Shown in pieces: positions 10,669 through 22,195 of a stretch of DNA of 64,000 bases. Source of the stretch: Ideonella dechloratans (lineage in GTDB: Bacteria > Pseudomonadota > Gammaproteobacteria > Burkholderiales > Burkholderiaceae_C); assembly GCF_021049305.1 (NCBI RefSeq), contig NZ_CP088081.1, positions 1,550,001-1,614,000 on the forward strand, written 5' to 3'. The notes under the pieces are model-generated. The model had not been told where the DNA came from, did not search any database, and saw only the letters and a list, made by a program, of their open reading frames with translations. A program made the position numbers and the translations under genes. The first letter of the stretch is position 1. Every line of letters starts with the position of its first letter.

Positions 10669-11433
10669 GTGAACTCCCCGACGGCGCGTTCTGCGCGCCC
10701 CGTGTCCTCCTCTGCCATCACCGCCACCAGCGCCCTGGCCGGCTCGGATTTCCTGCGCCTGCTGGCCGCCTGGGGGCTGGCCGCGCCTGCGACGGCCCCG
10801 GAGGCCTTCGGCCAGCGCCTGGCCCAGTGGTTCAGCTGGACGGACGCCATCGCCCTGTCCGGCGCCCTGGGCGGCCCGGCCGAGCCCGTGCCGGCCGGCC
10901 TGCTGACGGCCGCCGAGCGCCTGGCGGTGGAAACGCGGGAGCTGGCCCGGGTGCGTGCGCAGCTGCTGGGCCACATCCGCGGCGAGCCGGCCGGCGCCCG
11001 CAGCCGCCCGGCGGCGCGGGTGGCGGTGTCGCCCCGCGTGCAGGCCCGCCTGGCGGCCGAGCAGCTGGGCGACGAGGGTTTCGCTCCCCACCGCCAGCGC
11101 TGCCTGGCCGTGCACAAGGCCATGGACAACGCCATCGGTGCGCTGCGCCAGCGCGTGCGCGACGCGGTGGCCGCGGCCTCGCCCGCGCTGGCCCACCTGG
11201 CCACGCTGGACGTGGTGATGGAGGACGTGGTGGGCGGCCGCGAGCGGGCCCTGCTGGCCCAGCTGCCCGGCCTGCTGGCCCAGCGCTACGAGCGCCTGCA
11301 GGCCGAGGGCACCGAGGACCTGAACCCGCGCTTCCAGCGCGAGCTGCAACAGCTGCTGGAAGCCGAACTGGACTTCCGCCTGCACCCCGTGGAGGGCCTG
11401 CTGGACGCCTTGCGCCAGGCCGCCACGCACTGA
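10669..11433 (+). CDS. DUF3348 family protein
   Basis: 254 residues starting at GTG 10669. It has no membrane segment and no signal peptide; it is a largely helical, Arg/Leu/Ala-rich cytoplasmic protein. The conserved part (about residues 120-250) includes SPRVQARLA, CLAVHKAMDNAIG and a C-terminal block FQRELQQLLEAELDFRLHPVEGL. DUF3348 genes sit beside DUF802 genes in Burkholderiales; the function is unknown. It is the first gene of the motor-like locus, 19 bases before DUF802. A cytosolic partner or regulator of the DUF802 tail is the simplest inference. Confidence 0.8.
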   Translation: MNSPTARSARPVSSSAITATSALAGSDFLRLLAAWGLAAPATAPEAFGQRLAQWFSWTDAIALSGALGGPAEPVPAGLLTAAERLAVETRELARVRAQLLGHIRGEPAGARSRPAARVAVSPRVQARLAAEQLGDEGFAPHRQRCLAVHKAMDNAIGALRQRVRDAVAAASPALAHLATLDVVMEDVVGGRERALLAQLPGLLAQRYERLQAEGTEDLNPRFQRELQQLLEAELDFRLHPVEGLLDALRQAATH

Positions 11434-11452
11434 TCTGATCGACAAGGAACCG

Positions 11453-13756
11453 ATGAACCGCACGCTGCAACTGCTTGTCTTCCTCGCCGGCCTGGCGGGC
11501 ATCGCCTGGGTGGGCGCCGGCTACCTGGGGGTCAACTCCCTGGCCCTGGCGGTCACGGCGCTGATTGGCGCGCTCTACGCCACCGGTGCCCTGGAGCTGC
11601 GCCGCTTTGCCGGCGACACCGCCGCGCTGGACCAGGCCGTGGCGGCCCTGGACGGCTCGCCCGCCACCCTGGCCCCCTGGCTGGACGGCCTGCCCGCCGG
11701 CCTGCGCAGCGCGGTGCGCCGCCGCGTGGAAGGCGTGCCGGCGGCGCTGCCAGGCCCGGCGCTGGCGCCCTCGCTGGCGGGCCTGCTGGTGCTGCTGGGC
11801 ATGCTGGGCACCTTCCTGGGCATGGTGCTGACCCTGCGTGGCACCGGCGCCATGCTGGAGCTGTCCACCGACCTGAGCGCCGTGCGCGACGCCCTGGTCA
11901 CCCCGGTCAAAGGCCTGGGCCTGGCTTTCGGCACCTCCATCGCAGGCGTGGCCGGCTCGGCTGCGCTGGGCCTGCTCTCGGCCCTGCTACGGCGCGAGCG
12001 CCAAGCGGTGGTGCAGCGGCTGGATGCGGTCATCGCCGGCCCCCTGCACACCTTCTCGGCGGCGGCCCAGCGCGAGGAATCGCTGCGTCTGCTGCAGCAG
12101 CAGACCGCGCTGATGCCGGCCCTGGTGGACCGGTTGCAGGCCCTGGTGGAAGGGCTGGACCGCCGCAGCCAGGACCAGCAGACCCAGCTGCAGGCCGGCC
12201 AGGCCGAATTCCACGCCCGGGCCGAAGCTGCCTACACCGGTCTGGCGCGCTCGGTCGAGCAATCCCTGCAGCAGAGCCTGGACCGCGCCTTGACTGAGAG
12301 CGCCCGCGCCACCAGCGCCACCCTGGCCCCGGTGGTGGAGAGCACCCTGGGTGGCATTGCCCGCGAGGCCCAGGCCCTGCAGCAGACGCTGGCGGGTGCC
12401 GTGCAGACCCAGCTGGCCCAGCTGGGCCAGGGCTTCGAGGCCAGCCAGGCCCGCGTGGCCGAGGGCTGGCAGGCCGCCCTGGCCGAGCAGGCCCGCGCCC
12501 ACCAGGCCCAGGCCGAGACCCTGGGCCAGACCTTGCAAGGCTTCAGCCAGCAGTTCGAGGCCCGGGCCGAGGCCCTGGTCAGCGCCCTGGCCGCGCAGCA
12601 GCAGCTGGGTCAGGCCGACCAACTGGCCCAGTGGCAGGCCCAGATGGACCAGGCCCGCGAGGCCCAGCAGGCCGCGGCCCAGCGCTTCGAGCAGCAGGCC
12701 GCCGCGCTGGTGGAGCGCCTGGCCCAGGCCCAGGCCACGCTGGCCGACGAGGCCCGCCGCCGCGACGCCGCCCAGCTGGCCGAGGTGCAGAGCAGCCTGC
12801 AAACCCTGAGCGAGCGCCTGCACGCCACCTGGACCGAGGCCGGCCAGCAGGCCCTGGCCCAGCAGCAGCAGGTGGGCCAGGCGCTGGAAGGCGCCGCCAC
12901 CCGCTTCGAGACGCACGCCGCCACCCTGGTGGCCGGCATCCAGCAGGCCCAGTCTGCGCTGGAGACGGCCGCCGGCGAGCGCGACGCCGCCCGCCTGAGC
13001 GCCATCACCCAGGCGCTGGACGGCGTGTCCGCCCAGCTGCGGCAGCACTGGACCGAGGCTGGTGCGCAGAACCTGGCCCAGCAGCAGCAGATCTGCGAGA
13101 CCCTGGCCCGCACCGCCCAGGAGATCAGCGCCCAGGCCGAGGCCCATGCCCGCAGCACGGTGGGCGAGGTGGCCCGCCTGGTGGACACCGCGGCCCAGGC
13201 CCCGCGCGCCGCCGCCGAGGTGATTGCCGAGCTGCGCCAGCAGCTCTCGGCCAGCATGGCGCGCGACAACGCCCAGCTCGACGAGCGGGCCCGCCTGCTG
13301 CAGACCCTGGACACCCTGCTGGGCGCCGTGACCCAGGCCGCGCAGGAACAGCGCGGCGCCATCGACGCCCTGGTGGCCTCGTCGGCCCAGACGCTGGAGG
13401 CCGCCGTCACCCGCTTCAGTGAGACCCTGGCCGCCCAGGCCCATCCCCTGGGCGAGGTGGCCGCGCAGCTGAGCACCGGCGCGGTGGAGGTGGCCAGCCT
13501 GGGCGAGGCCTTCGGCCAGGCGGTGCAGCTCTTCACCCAGTCCAGCGGCCAACTGGCCGGTCAGCTGGAGCGCATCGAGGCGGCCCTGGGCCAGTCCCTG
13601 GCGCGCAGCGACGAACAGCTGGCCTACTACGTGGCGCAGGCGCGCGAGGTCATCGACCTCAGCATCCTGTCGCAGAAGCAGATCCTGGATGACCTGCAGC
13701 GCATCGCCGAGCGCTCCACCCAGGCGGCCGAGCGGGTGGAAGGGGCCGCCGCATGA
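11453..13756 (+). CDS. DUF802 protein: MotA/ExbB-like channel with long coiled-coil tail
   Basis: 767 residues. Four hydrophobic segments lie near 6-24, 28-48, 101-125 and 155-180. The third pair carries ExbB/TolQ/MotA-like features: GMLGTFLGMVLTL, and then PVKGLGLAFGTSIAGVAGSA, which matches the conserved pore helix pattern. From about residue 185 to the end it is a Gln/Ala/Glu-rich coiled coil of some 580 residues with two tandem 73-residue repeats (408-480 and 481-553). This is the architecture of ZorA of Zorya: stator-type A subunit plus long cytoplasmic tail. The next gene supplies the matching B subunit with an ATGA overlap. Confidence 0.85.
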   Translation: MNRTLQLLVFLAGLAGIAWVGAGYLGVNSLALAVTALIGALYATGALELRRFAGDTAALDQAVAALDGSPATLAPWLDGLPAGLRSAVRRRVEGVPAALPGPALAPSLAGLLVLLGMLGTFLGMVLTLRGTGAMLELSTDLSAVRDALVTPVKGLGLAFGTSIAGVAGSAALGLLSALLRRERQAVVQRLDAVIAGPLHTFSAAAQREESLRLLQQQTALMPALVDRLQALVEGLDRRSQDQQTQLQAGQAEFHARAEAAYTGLARSVEQSLQQSLDRALTESARATSATLAPVVESTLGGIAREAQALQQTLAGAVQTQLAQLGQGFEASQARVAEGWQAALAEQARAHQAQAETLGQTLQGFSQQFEARAEALVSALAAQQQLGQADQLAQWQAQMDQAREAQQAAAQRFEQQAAALVERLAQAQATLADEARRRDAAQLAEVQSSLQTLSERLHATWTEAGQQALAQQQQVGQALEGAATRFETHAATLVAGIQQAQSALETAAGERDAARLSAITQALDGVSAQLRQHWTEAGAQNLAQQQQICETLARTAQEISAQAEAHARSTVGEVARLVDTAAQAPRAAAEVIAELRQQLSASMARDNAQLDERARLLQTLDTLLGAVTQAAQEQRGAIDALVASSAQTLEAAVTRFSETLAAQAHPLGEVAAQLSTGAVEVASLGEAFGQAVQLFTQSSGQLAGQLERIEAALGQSLARSDEQLAYYVAQAREVIDLSILSQKQILDDLQRIAERSTQAAERVEGAAA

Positions 13757-14484
13757 TGGGCGAGGCCCAGCACGGCGACGTGGCCGAGGCCGATCTGGAG
13801 GCCAACGCGCCGGTCTGGCCGGTGTTCGCCGACCTGATGTCCGGCCTGGTGGGCGCGCTGGTGCTCATCCTGCTGTGCGTGCTGGGCGCCCAGTACGAGC
13901 TGAGCAGCCGGCTGGACCGCGAGGTGCAGCAGCGCCAGCTCGAAGCCCAGCGCCGCCAGGCCCTGGAGCAGGCCCTGGCCGGCCCGCTGGCCGCCGGGCG
14001 GGTGACGCTGGACCACGGCCGCATCGGCATCGCCGGCAGCGTGCTGTTCGCCTTCAACTCGGCCGATCTGCAGCCCGAGGGGCGCCAGCTGCTCAAGAGC
14101 CTGGCCGCGCCACTGGGTGCCTACCTGAAGGCCCGCGACGAGGTGCTGATGGTCAGCGGCTTCACCGACGACCGTGCCGTGCGCGCCGGTGGCAAGGCCG
14201 GGGGCAAGGGCGGCGAGCGGCCCTTTGCCGACAACTGGGAGCTCTCCGCACAGCGGGCGCTCACCGTCACGCGGGCGCTGATCGAGGAGGGCGTGCCGGC
14301 GGCCAATGTGTTTGCCGCCGCCTTCGGCGCGCAGCAGCCGGTGGCCTCCAACGCCGATGCCGAGGGCCGGGCCCGCAACCGCCGGGTGGAGATGGCGCCG
14401 ATGGCGCGGCCGGCCCGTGGCGGGGCCCCGGCCGCGTCTGCCGCCGCTGCTGTCGCTTCCTCTGCCCAGTCCGACCATGGCTGA
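13753..14484 (+). CDS. OmpA/MotB-like stator protein
   Basis: 243 residues. A short acidic cytosolic N-terminus precedes a single membrane helix that starts with WPVFADLMSGLV, closely matching the MotB/ZorB helix in which the Asp carries the ion (here about residue 27). After a charged helix (about 50-80) comes an OmpA peptidoglycan-binding domain with LFAFNSADLQPEG, VSGFTDD, NWELSAQRA and a C-terminal NRRVEM block. It should pair with the DUF802 protein to form a peptidoglycan-anchored ion-driven complex. It overlaps DUF802 by 4 bases and the DUF2894 gene by 8. Confidence 0.88.
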   Translation: MMGEAQHGDVAEADLEANAPVWPVFADLMSGLVGALVLILLCVLGAQYELSSRLDREVQQRQLEAQRRQALEQALAGPLAAGRVTLDHGRIGIAGSVLFAFNSADLQPEGRQLLKSLAAPLGAYLKARDEVLMVSGFTDDRAVRAGGKAGGKGGERPFADNWELSAQRALTVTRALIEEGVPAANVFAAAFGAQQPVASNADAEGRARNRRVEMAPMARPARGGAPAASAAAAVASSAQSDHG

Positions 14485-15115
14485 GCCCTGGTCGCCCGAA
14501 GCCGAACTGGCGGCGCTGCGGGCCGCGGGCCTGGACCGGGCCGACCCGGTGCGCTTTGCCTACCTGCAGGCCCTGGCCCGGCGCCTGCCAGCACAGCCCG
14601 CGCGGGCTCAGGCCCTGCTGGCCGAGCGGCTGCAGCAGGCCGCCGCCGCGCTGCGCGCCGCCAGCACCCAGCATGGGGCCCAGGCGCCCGTACCAGCACC
14701 CGCCCAGGCCGGTGCGCTGGCGGGCCTGCTGGCCCGGCTGACGCCCCCGCCCTCTGCGCAAGCGGCCCCCGCTGCGGCGGCTGCGGCCGTCCCGGGCCGG
14801 GCACCGGCTGCGACCCCGGCCGTGTCCGCCACCGCGGCCCCGGCCGAGCTGAAATCCGTGCGCCATTTCCGCCAGGCCTGGAAGCGGCTGAACGCCGAGC
14901 AGCGTCTGGCCCAATCGCGCGCGGCCCTGCCGCAGAACGCCGGGCCGCTCAACTCCCAGCACCTGGTGCACAAGGCGCTGCAGCAGATGCGCCAGCTCTC
15001 ACCGGCCTGCTTCGAGCGTTTCGTCGCCCAGGTGGATGGGCTGATGTGGCTGGAGCAGGCCCTGGGCGAGGCCGCGCCGCGCGAACCGGCCGGCAGCAGC
15101 CGCCCCCGGCGCTGA
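14477..15115 (+). CDS. DUF2894 family protein
   Basis: 212 residues from ATG 14477, which overlaps the OmpA stop by 8 bases; a longer in-frame start at 14306 would lie inside the OmpA gene. The middle (80-120) is Ala/Pro-rich linker. The C-terminal block (about 125-200) holds the recognisable family sequence SVRHFRQAWKRLNAEQRL then LPQNAGPLNSQHLVHKAL and MRQLSP. It is soluble, with no known catalytic motif. The function is unknown; in Burkholderiales it is the fourth gene of the DUF3348-DUF802-OmpA set, which suggests a cytosolic component of the same machine. Confidence 0.8.
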   Translation: MAEPWSPEAELAALRAAGLDRADPVRFAYLQALARRLPAQPARAQALLAERLQQAAAALRAASTQHGAQAPVPAPAQAGALAGLLARLTPPPSAQAAPAAAAAAVPGRAPAATPAVSATAAPAELKSVRHFRQAWKRLNAEQRLAQSRAALPQNAGPLNSQHLVHKALQQMRQLSPACFERFVAQVDGLMWLEQALGEAAPREPAGSSRPRR

Positions 15116-15136
15116 GCCGCCGAGGCGGGCGGCCGC

Positions 15137-15691
15137 TCAACCCTGCGGCGGGCGCAGGCTGGCGGCGATCTCGTCCAGCCGGGCCAGCATGGCCCGCATC
15201 AGCGCCAGTTGCTCGTCCTGCGGGCCGGTGGCGGTGCCGGCCTGGGCGTGGCGCTGCCGCAGCACATCCCGCTGGGCCAGGATGCGCTGGCGCAGCAGCG
15301 CGGCGTCGATCACCCCCACCAGCTTCATCTCATTGCCCTGGTTGGCGCTCTGGCCGGCCGTCTCGAAGCGCAGCACGCTCAGGTTGAAGCGCCGGAGCAG
15401 CGGACCTTCGATGAAGGTCACATCCTGGATGTTGTCCAGCGGAATGGTCTTCTCCACCTGCACCAGGATGCCCTTGCGAAAGCGCAGCGCCGTCTCGCCC
15501 AGCTCGCACTCCAGCCGCTCGAAGTAGTGCCGGGCCCACCACTGGCCCACGCCGCACAGCCACAGCAGCGCCAGCGGAAGGCCCACCAGGGTCATGGCCA
15601 GCACACCGGCGCCGTAGATCACGAAGTAGGGGCGCAGCAGCGGGTTGAAGGCTGCGCGCTGGGGCAGGTCGGGTGGGGTGGGGGACAGCAT
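15137..15691 (-). CDS. bacterial PH-domain (YdbT-like) membrane protein
   Basis: 184 residues from ATG 15691; the frame extends to 15838 but that part is unlikely. Two close membrane helices (about 25-60: YFVIYGAGVLAMTLVGLP and the following LLWLCG) are followed by a bacterial PH-like domain: RFRKGILVQVEKTIPLDNIQDVTFIEGPLLRRF, typical of the bPH_2/DUF304 family. The C-terminal 50 residues form a charged helix. Function is not established for this family; a membrane-bound scaffold or lipid-sensing role is usually assumed. It is divergent from the 84-residue gene at 15813. Confidence 0.82.
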   Translation of the reverse strand: MLSPTPPDLPQRAAFNPLLRPYFVIYGAGVLAMTLVGLPLALLWLCGVGQWWARHYFERLECELGETALRFRKGILVQVEKTIPLDNIQDVTFIEGPLLRRFNLSVLRFETAGQSANQGNEMKLVGVIDAALLRQRILAQRDVLRQRHAQAGTATGPQDEQLALMRAMLARLDEIAASLRPPQG

Positions 15692-15812
15692 GGTGGGCGC
15701 AGGGTAACCCAGGCGTCCGGTACCGCTTGAGGGACAATACAAACCCTGATCTTGATCCGGAGCAGGGCCGGCGCCGTCCAGGCGTTGTCCACTGTCCTTC
15801 GGGAGGTCCGAG

Positions 15813-16047
15813 ATGAACGGTATCGCGCAGTTGAACATGCTCCCTGAACACCTGCACCAGGCCCTGGATGGCTACCCGGTGGAGGAACTCTTCCAGATGG
15901 GGCTGGACCCCTCGTCCGCCCAGCGCACGGTGCGGGCCTGGCTCGACACACTGGAGCACGATCTGGCGGTGTTCCCGCCGGCGTCCACCGATGTGCTGGT
16001 GAACATCAAGAGCCAGATGGAGATGGCCCGCGAAGGGCTGGCCGAGG

Positions 16048-16067
<20 letters not shown>
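15813..16067 (+). CDS. small uncharacterised protein (84 residues)
   Basis: 84 residues with a strong ribosome site (GGGAGG, 15801-15806) before ATG 15813. It is acidic, has no membrane helix, and reads as two or three helices (LPEHLHQALDGYPVEELFQM; VNIKSQMEMAREGLAEVIE). I recognise no family. Its last 20 bases overlap the 3' end of the hybrid kinase on the other strand. The good ribosome site and ordinary codon use make it a likely real gene. Confidence 0.7.
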
Positions 16068-18102
<2,035 letters not shown>

Positions 18103-18314
18103 GGTATGCCGAGCCTGTGGCAGACCATGCCCTGCAGAACCCGCCGGAACTGTGTGACATCTTCACCTTGGCCGGCCCGCCCCGCCGCCGTGGCCGGCCT
18201 GGCGCCAGGGCGGAACCGGGCCCGGTGCAGAATCAGGCGCGATGGCCAGGCGCCAGCCGCCACACCCGAAGATCGGCGGCCCGTCGCCCAGCCCGGAAGT
18301 ACCCCAGATCCCGC

Positions 18315-19889
18315 ATGAACCAAGACCTCAAGAAGACCCTCTGGGCCGCGGCTGACAAGCTGCGTTCCAGCATGGACGCGGCCGAGTACAAGCACATCGT
18401 CCTCGGCCTCATCTTCCTCAAGTACATCTCCGACGCCTTCGACCAGCGGCAGCAAGAGCTCTACGCCGCCTTCGAGGATGAAGCCCACGAGCTCTACCTG
18501 CCCGATGCCGAAGACCGCGTGCTGGCCTCCGAGGAGCGCGACTTCTACACCATGGCCAACGTCTTCTGGGTGCCGGGCCCGGCCCGCTGGGAGACCCTCC
18601 GCGCCAATGCCAAGCAGGCCGACATCGGCACCCGCATCGACCTGGCACTGGACGCCATCGAAGCCGACAACCCGCGCCTCAAGGGCATTCTGGACAAGCG
18701 CTTCGGCCGCGCCCAGCTGGAGCCCGGCAAGCTGGGCGAGCTGATCGACCTCATCTCCACCATCGGCTTTGCGGACACCGACGGCCATGCCGCCAAGGAC
18801 CTGCTGGGCGAAGTGTACGAATACTTCCTTGGCCAGTTCGCCAATGCCGAGGGCAAGAAGGGCGGCCAGTTCTACACGCCCGCCAGCGTGGTCAAGGTAC
18901 TGGTGGAGGTGCTGGCGCCGCACAAGGGCAAGGTGTACGACCCCTGCTGCGGCAGCGGCGGCATGTTCGTGCAGAGCGAGAAGTTCATCGAAAGCCACGG
19001 CGGCCGGTTCGGCGACATCTCCATCTACGGCCAGGAAGCCAACCCCACCACCTGGCGCCTGGTGGCCATGAACCTGGCCATCCGCGGCATGGACTTCAAC
19101 CTGGGCAAGGAGCCAGCCGACACCTTCCACCGCGACCAGCACCCCGACCTGCGCGCCGACTACGTGCTGGCCAACCCGCCCTTCAACATCAGCGACTGGG
19201 GCGGCGACCGCCTGCTGGACGACCGCCGCTGGGTGTATGGCACCCCGCCTGCGGGCAACGCCAACTACGCCTGGCTGCAGCACATCCTGCACCACCTGGG
19301 CCCGCGCGGCCAGGCCGGCGTGGTGCTGGCCAACGGCAGCATGTCGTCCCACCAGAACAGCGAGGGCGAAATCCGCCGCGCCATGGTGGAGGCCGACGTG
19401 GTGGAGGTGATGGTGGCCCTGCCGCCGCAGCTCTTCTTCAACACGCAGATTCCGGCCTGCCTGTGGTTCCTGGCCAAGGACAAGCGCCAGAACGGCCGCG
19501 ACCGGCGTGGCGAGGTGCTGTTCATCGACGCCCGCAAGCTGGGCCGGCTGGAAACGCGCGTGAACCGCGTGTTCGACGACGAGGAGGATGTGAACCGCAT
19601 TGCCAGCACCGTACACCGCTGGCGCGCCGACGGCAAAGCTGGTTCGGACGAGCCCTATGCCGACGTGCCCGGCTTCTGCCGCGCCGTGACGCTGGCCGAG
19701 ATCGCCGAACACGGCCATGTGCTGACGCCGGGGCGCTATGTGGGCGCCGAAGCCACCGACGATGACGACGAGGCCTTCAGCGAGAAGATGGAGCGGCTGA
19801 CCGCGCAACTGGCGGAGCAGATGGCCCGGGGGGCGGAACTGGAGGCGGTGATTCGGGAGAAGCTGGGAGGACTGGGGTATGCAGTCTGA
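18315..19889 (+). CDS. hsdM: type I restriction-modification methyltransferase subunit
   Basis: 524 residues from ATG 18315 ([17 protein letters not shown], the usual HsdM beginning). The earlier in-frame start at 18096 would run into the kinase promoter. The N-terminal HsdM helical domain is followed by an adenine-N6 methyltransferase with SAM motif [13 protein letters not shown] (about residue 208) and catalytic NPPF (about 287). With HsdS it methylates the recognition site; with HsdR added it forms the restriction complex. It overlaps hsdS by 11 bases. A 212-base gap upstream holds no gene and must contain the operon promoter. Confidence 0.97.
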   Translation: MNQDLKKTLWAAADKLRSSMDAAEYKHIVLGLIFLKYISDAFDQRQQELYAAFEDEAHELYLPDAEDRVLASEERDFYTMANVFWVPGPARWETLRANAKQADIGTRIDLALDAIEADNPRLKGILDKRFGRAQLEPGKLGELIDLISTIGFADTDGHAAKDLLGEVYEYFLGQFANAEGKKGGQFYTPASVVKVLVEVLAPHKGKVYDPCCGSGGMFVQSEKFIESHGGRFGDISIYGQEANPTTWRLVAMNLAIRGMDFNLGKEPADTFHRDQHPDLRADYVLANPPFNISDWGGDRLLDDRRWVYGTPPAGNANYAWLQHILHHLGPRGQAGVVLANGSMSSHQNSEGEIRRAMVEADVVEVMVALPPQLFFNTQIPACLWFLAKDKRQNGRDRRGEVLFIDARKLGRLETRVNRVFDDEEDVNRIASTVHRWRADGKAGSDEPYADVPGFCRAVTLAEIAEHGHVLTPGRYVGAEATDDDDEAFSEKMERLTAQLAEQMARGAELEAVIREKLGGLGYAV

Positions 19890-21183
19890 AGTCCGTCAGC
19901 TCCGCGAACTTTGCATCCTGATCGCTGACTGCCCTCACAGTACGCCCGTCTGGACTGACTCTGGCTACGTTGTCGTTCGGAATCAGAACATCAAGAGCGG
20001 GCGACTCGACTTGAGTGCCCCATCTTTCACTGATGCCGAGCACTTTGCGCACCGTGTCCGACGGGCGAAACCTACTGCCGGCGACATCATCTTCACCCGC
20101 GAGGCCCCGATGGGCGAGGTGTGCATGGTGCCGCCTGGGCTCGAATGCTGCGTTGGGCAACGTCAGGTTTTGCTTCGCCCAAACCCAAAGGTGGTTGACG
20201 GCCGCTTTCTGCTCTTTGCGCTGCAGTCTCCTCAGGTTCAACACGAAATCGGCTGGAACGAGGGAACAGGATCGACAGTCAGTAATGTCCGGATTCCGGT
20301 ATTGGAGGCGCTTCGCATCCCCACGCCCTCGCTTGAGACTCAGCGAGAGATTGGGGAGGTTCTAGGAGTGCTTGACGATCGGATCGACCTCCTGCGCCAA
20401 ACCAACGCCACCCTCGAATCCATCGCCCAAGCCCTGTTCAAGAGCTGGTTCATCGACTTCGACCCGGTGCGCGCCAAAGCCGAAGGCCGCGAGCCCGAGG
20501 GCATGGACGCGGCCACGGCGGCGCTGTTTCCGGCGGAGTTCGAGGAATCGGCGCTGGGGTTGATTCCGAAGGGGTGGTGTGTGGGCACCTTCGGAGACTT
20601 GGCCGTATTAGGCAAGGGGTCCGTGAATCCCATGGACTTCCCGACGAGCACGTTTGAGCACTACAGCCTGCCGGCCTTCGACGCGGGGCAACTGCCAATA
20701 TTGGAAGAAGGGGCGTCTATCAAGAGCAACAAGACGCGTGTGCCACGTCGTGCAGTGCTGCAGTCGAAGTTGAACCCTCACATCCCCCGGGTTTGGCTCA
20801 TTGGCGATGCTGACAAGCAGGCAGTGTGTTCGACCGAGTTCCTGCCATGGATGGCCCGCGAGGGTGCAAGCCCAGCATTGATCTACTGCACGCTTCGCAG
20901 CCCCAGCTTTGAGGCTCAGGTCCGCACCCTGGTCACCGGCACGTCGAACAGCCACCAACGCGTGAAACCAGACCAAGTCGCGTCTTTGGCAGTTGTCGCC
21001 GCGCCGCCGGTTGTCGCTAGCGCGTTTGCCGCTCTTGTCGAGCCGATGCTTGGCAAGGTCCTGGCGAACCGTTTGAAGGCACAGAATCTCGCTGAGCTCC
21101 GAGATGCACTTCTCCCCCGCCTCATCTCCGGCAAGCTCCGCCTGCCCGAAGCCCAAGAACAACTGGACGACGCCCTCGCATGA
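19879..21183 (+). CDS. hsdS: type I restriction-modification specificity subunit
   Basis: 434 residues with two target-recognition domains, each followed by a conserved helical spacer. TRD1 is about 1-150, spacer 1 contains [19 protein letters not shown] and [16 protein letters not shown]2 is about 225-385, spacer 2 holds [20 protein letters not shown]. The TRD segments (roughly nt 19900-20390 and 20580-21100) are visibly lower in G+C than the spacers and neighbours, the usual sign of TRD exchange between strains. The methylation site cannot be derived from sequence alone. Confidence 0.95.
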   Translation: MQSEVRQLRELCILIADCPHSTPVWTDSGYVVVRNQNIKSGRLDLSAPSFTDAEHFAHRVRRAKPTAGDIIFTREAPMGEVCMVPPGLECCVGQRQVLLRPNPKVVDGRFLLFALQSPQVQHEIGWNEGTGSTVSNVRIPVLEALRIPTPSLETQREIGEVLGVLDDRIDLLRQTNATLESIAQALFKSWFIDFDPVRAKAEGREPEGMDAATAALFPAEFEESALGLIPKGWCVGTFGDLAVLGKGSVNPMDFPTSTFEHYSLPAFDAGQLPILEEGASIKSNKTRVPRRAVLQSKLNPHIPRVWLIGDADKQAVCSTEFLPWMAREGASPALIYCTLRSPSFEAQVRTLVTGTSNSHQRVKPDQVASLAVVAAPPVVASAFAALVEPMLGKVLANRLKAQNLAELRDALLPRLISGKLRLPEAQEQLDDALA

Positions 21184-22130
21184 GCAAAGCCCCCCTCGGC
21201 AAACTGGAGCGCATTCCGCTGCGCAAGGCCTGGGCCCATGAGGCCGGTGAATTCACGCCCTGGCTGGCACAGGCCGACAACCTGACCCTGTTGGCCGAGA
21301 CCCTGGGGCTGGACGAGCTGGAGTTGGTGGGCACCGAGCACCCGGTGGGCGACTTCAAGGTGGACATCCTGTGCTCCGACAACGGCGGCAAGGTCATCAT
21401 CGAGAACCAGCTTGAGAAGACCAACCACACCCACCTGGGCCAGATCCTCACCTACGCGGCCGGCGTGGGCGCGCGCAAGGTCATCTGGCTGGCCGAGTCC
21501 TTCCGCACCGAGCATGTGGCGGCGCTGGAGTTTCTGAACCAGCACACCACCGACGAGCTGGACTTCTTCGCGGTGGAAATCGAGCTCTGGCGCATCGGCG
21601 ATTCGCCCATGGCGCCCAGCTTCAACGTGGTGGTCAAGCCCAATGACTGGGCCAAGACCGGCCAGCAGAACGCCAAGGCCGCGGCCACCATGACGCCCAC
21701 CAAGCAGCGTCAGCTGGCCTTCTGGACGGGTTGGCAGGCCTGGCTGCAGGCCAAGGGCTCCACGCTGCGCACGCAAAAGCCGCTGCCCCAGCACTGGACC
21801 AATCTTGCGCTGGGCCGCGCCGGCGTTCACCTGGCCGCCACCGTGAACTCGCGCGAAAAGCGGGTGGGCATGGAGGTCTACATCGACCACGACAACTCCA
21901 AGGCCATGTTCAAGCAGCTGGAGGAGCAAAAGGCCGCCATCCAGGCCGAGCTGAACGCGACCCTGGACTGGCTGGAGCTGCCCGACGGCCATGCCTGCCG
22001 CATCATCCAGTACAGGCCGGATTCGCCGCTGGAAGACGAGGCCCAGTGGCCGGCCTATTTCGCCTGGCTGGAGGCGGCGGCGCTGGGCATGTCGGCGGCT
22101 TTCCGGCCGCGCATCAAGACGCTGGGGTAG
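21180..22130 (+). CDS. DUF4268 protein, probable PD-(D/E)XK-type fold
   Basis: 316 residues, ATGA-coupled to hsdS. The N-terminal part (about 30-120) reads GDFKVDILCSDNGGKVIIENQ then NHTHLGQILTYAAG, the pattern D...(I/V)IENQ seen in restriction-like nuclease folds. A tryptophan-rich C-terminal DUF4268 part begins around QRQLAFWTGWQAWL. Family members often lie in type I restriction operons, but their role is not established. Full coupling to hsdS suggests it is made with the restriction enzyme. The catalytic Lys is not obvious (ENQ instead of ExK), so activity is uncertain. Confidence 0.82.
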   Translation: MSKAPLGKLERIPLRKAWAHEAGEFTPWLAQADNLTLLAETLGLDELELVGTEHPVGDFKVDILCSDNGGKVIIENQLEKTNHTHLGQILTYAAGVGARKVIWLAESFRTEHVAALEFLNQHTTDELDFFAVEIELWRIGDSPMAPSFNVVVKPNDWAKTGQQNAKAAATMTPTKQRQLAFWTGWQAWLQAKGSTLRTQKPLPQHWTNLALGRAGVHLAATVNSREKRVGMEVYIDHDNSKAMFKQLEEQKAAIQAELNATLDWLELPDGHACRIIQYRPDSPLEDEAQWPAYFAWLEAAALGMSAAFRPRIKTLG

Positions 22131-22195
22131 GCTCCCGCCGGGGAGATGGCCGTGCAAGGCGGGCTGCCTTCGGCGGATAAGACAGGGAGCGGAAG

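Noticed and set aside
10531..11502. N-terminal extension of the MFS gene (frame open to 11502)
   Set aside because: The extension is antisense to DUF3348 and has no membrane or family features.
10669..15115. Calling the locus a Zorya system outright
   Set aside because: ZorC, ZorD and ZorE are absent and the partners belong to unrelated families; only the A/B body plan is shared.
15115..15136. Terminator after DUF2894
   Set aside because: A short GCCGCC/GGCGGC stem exists but no T-run follows on either strand.
18103..18314. Search for a direct repeat of the tRNA-Thr 3' end as an attachment site before hsdM
   Set aside because: No stretch resembling GGTTCGACTCCTTTCACCGG is seen in either orientation.
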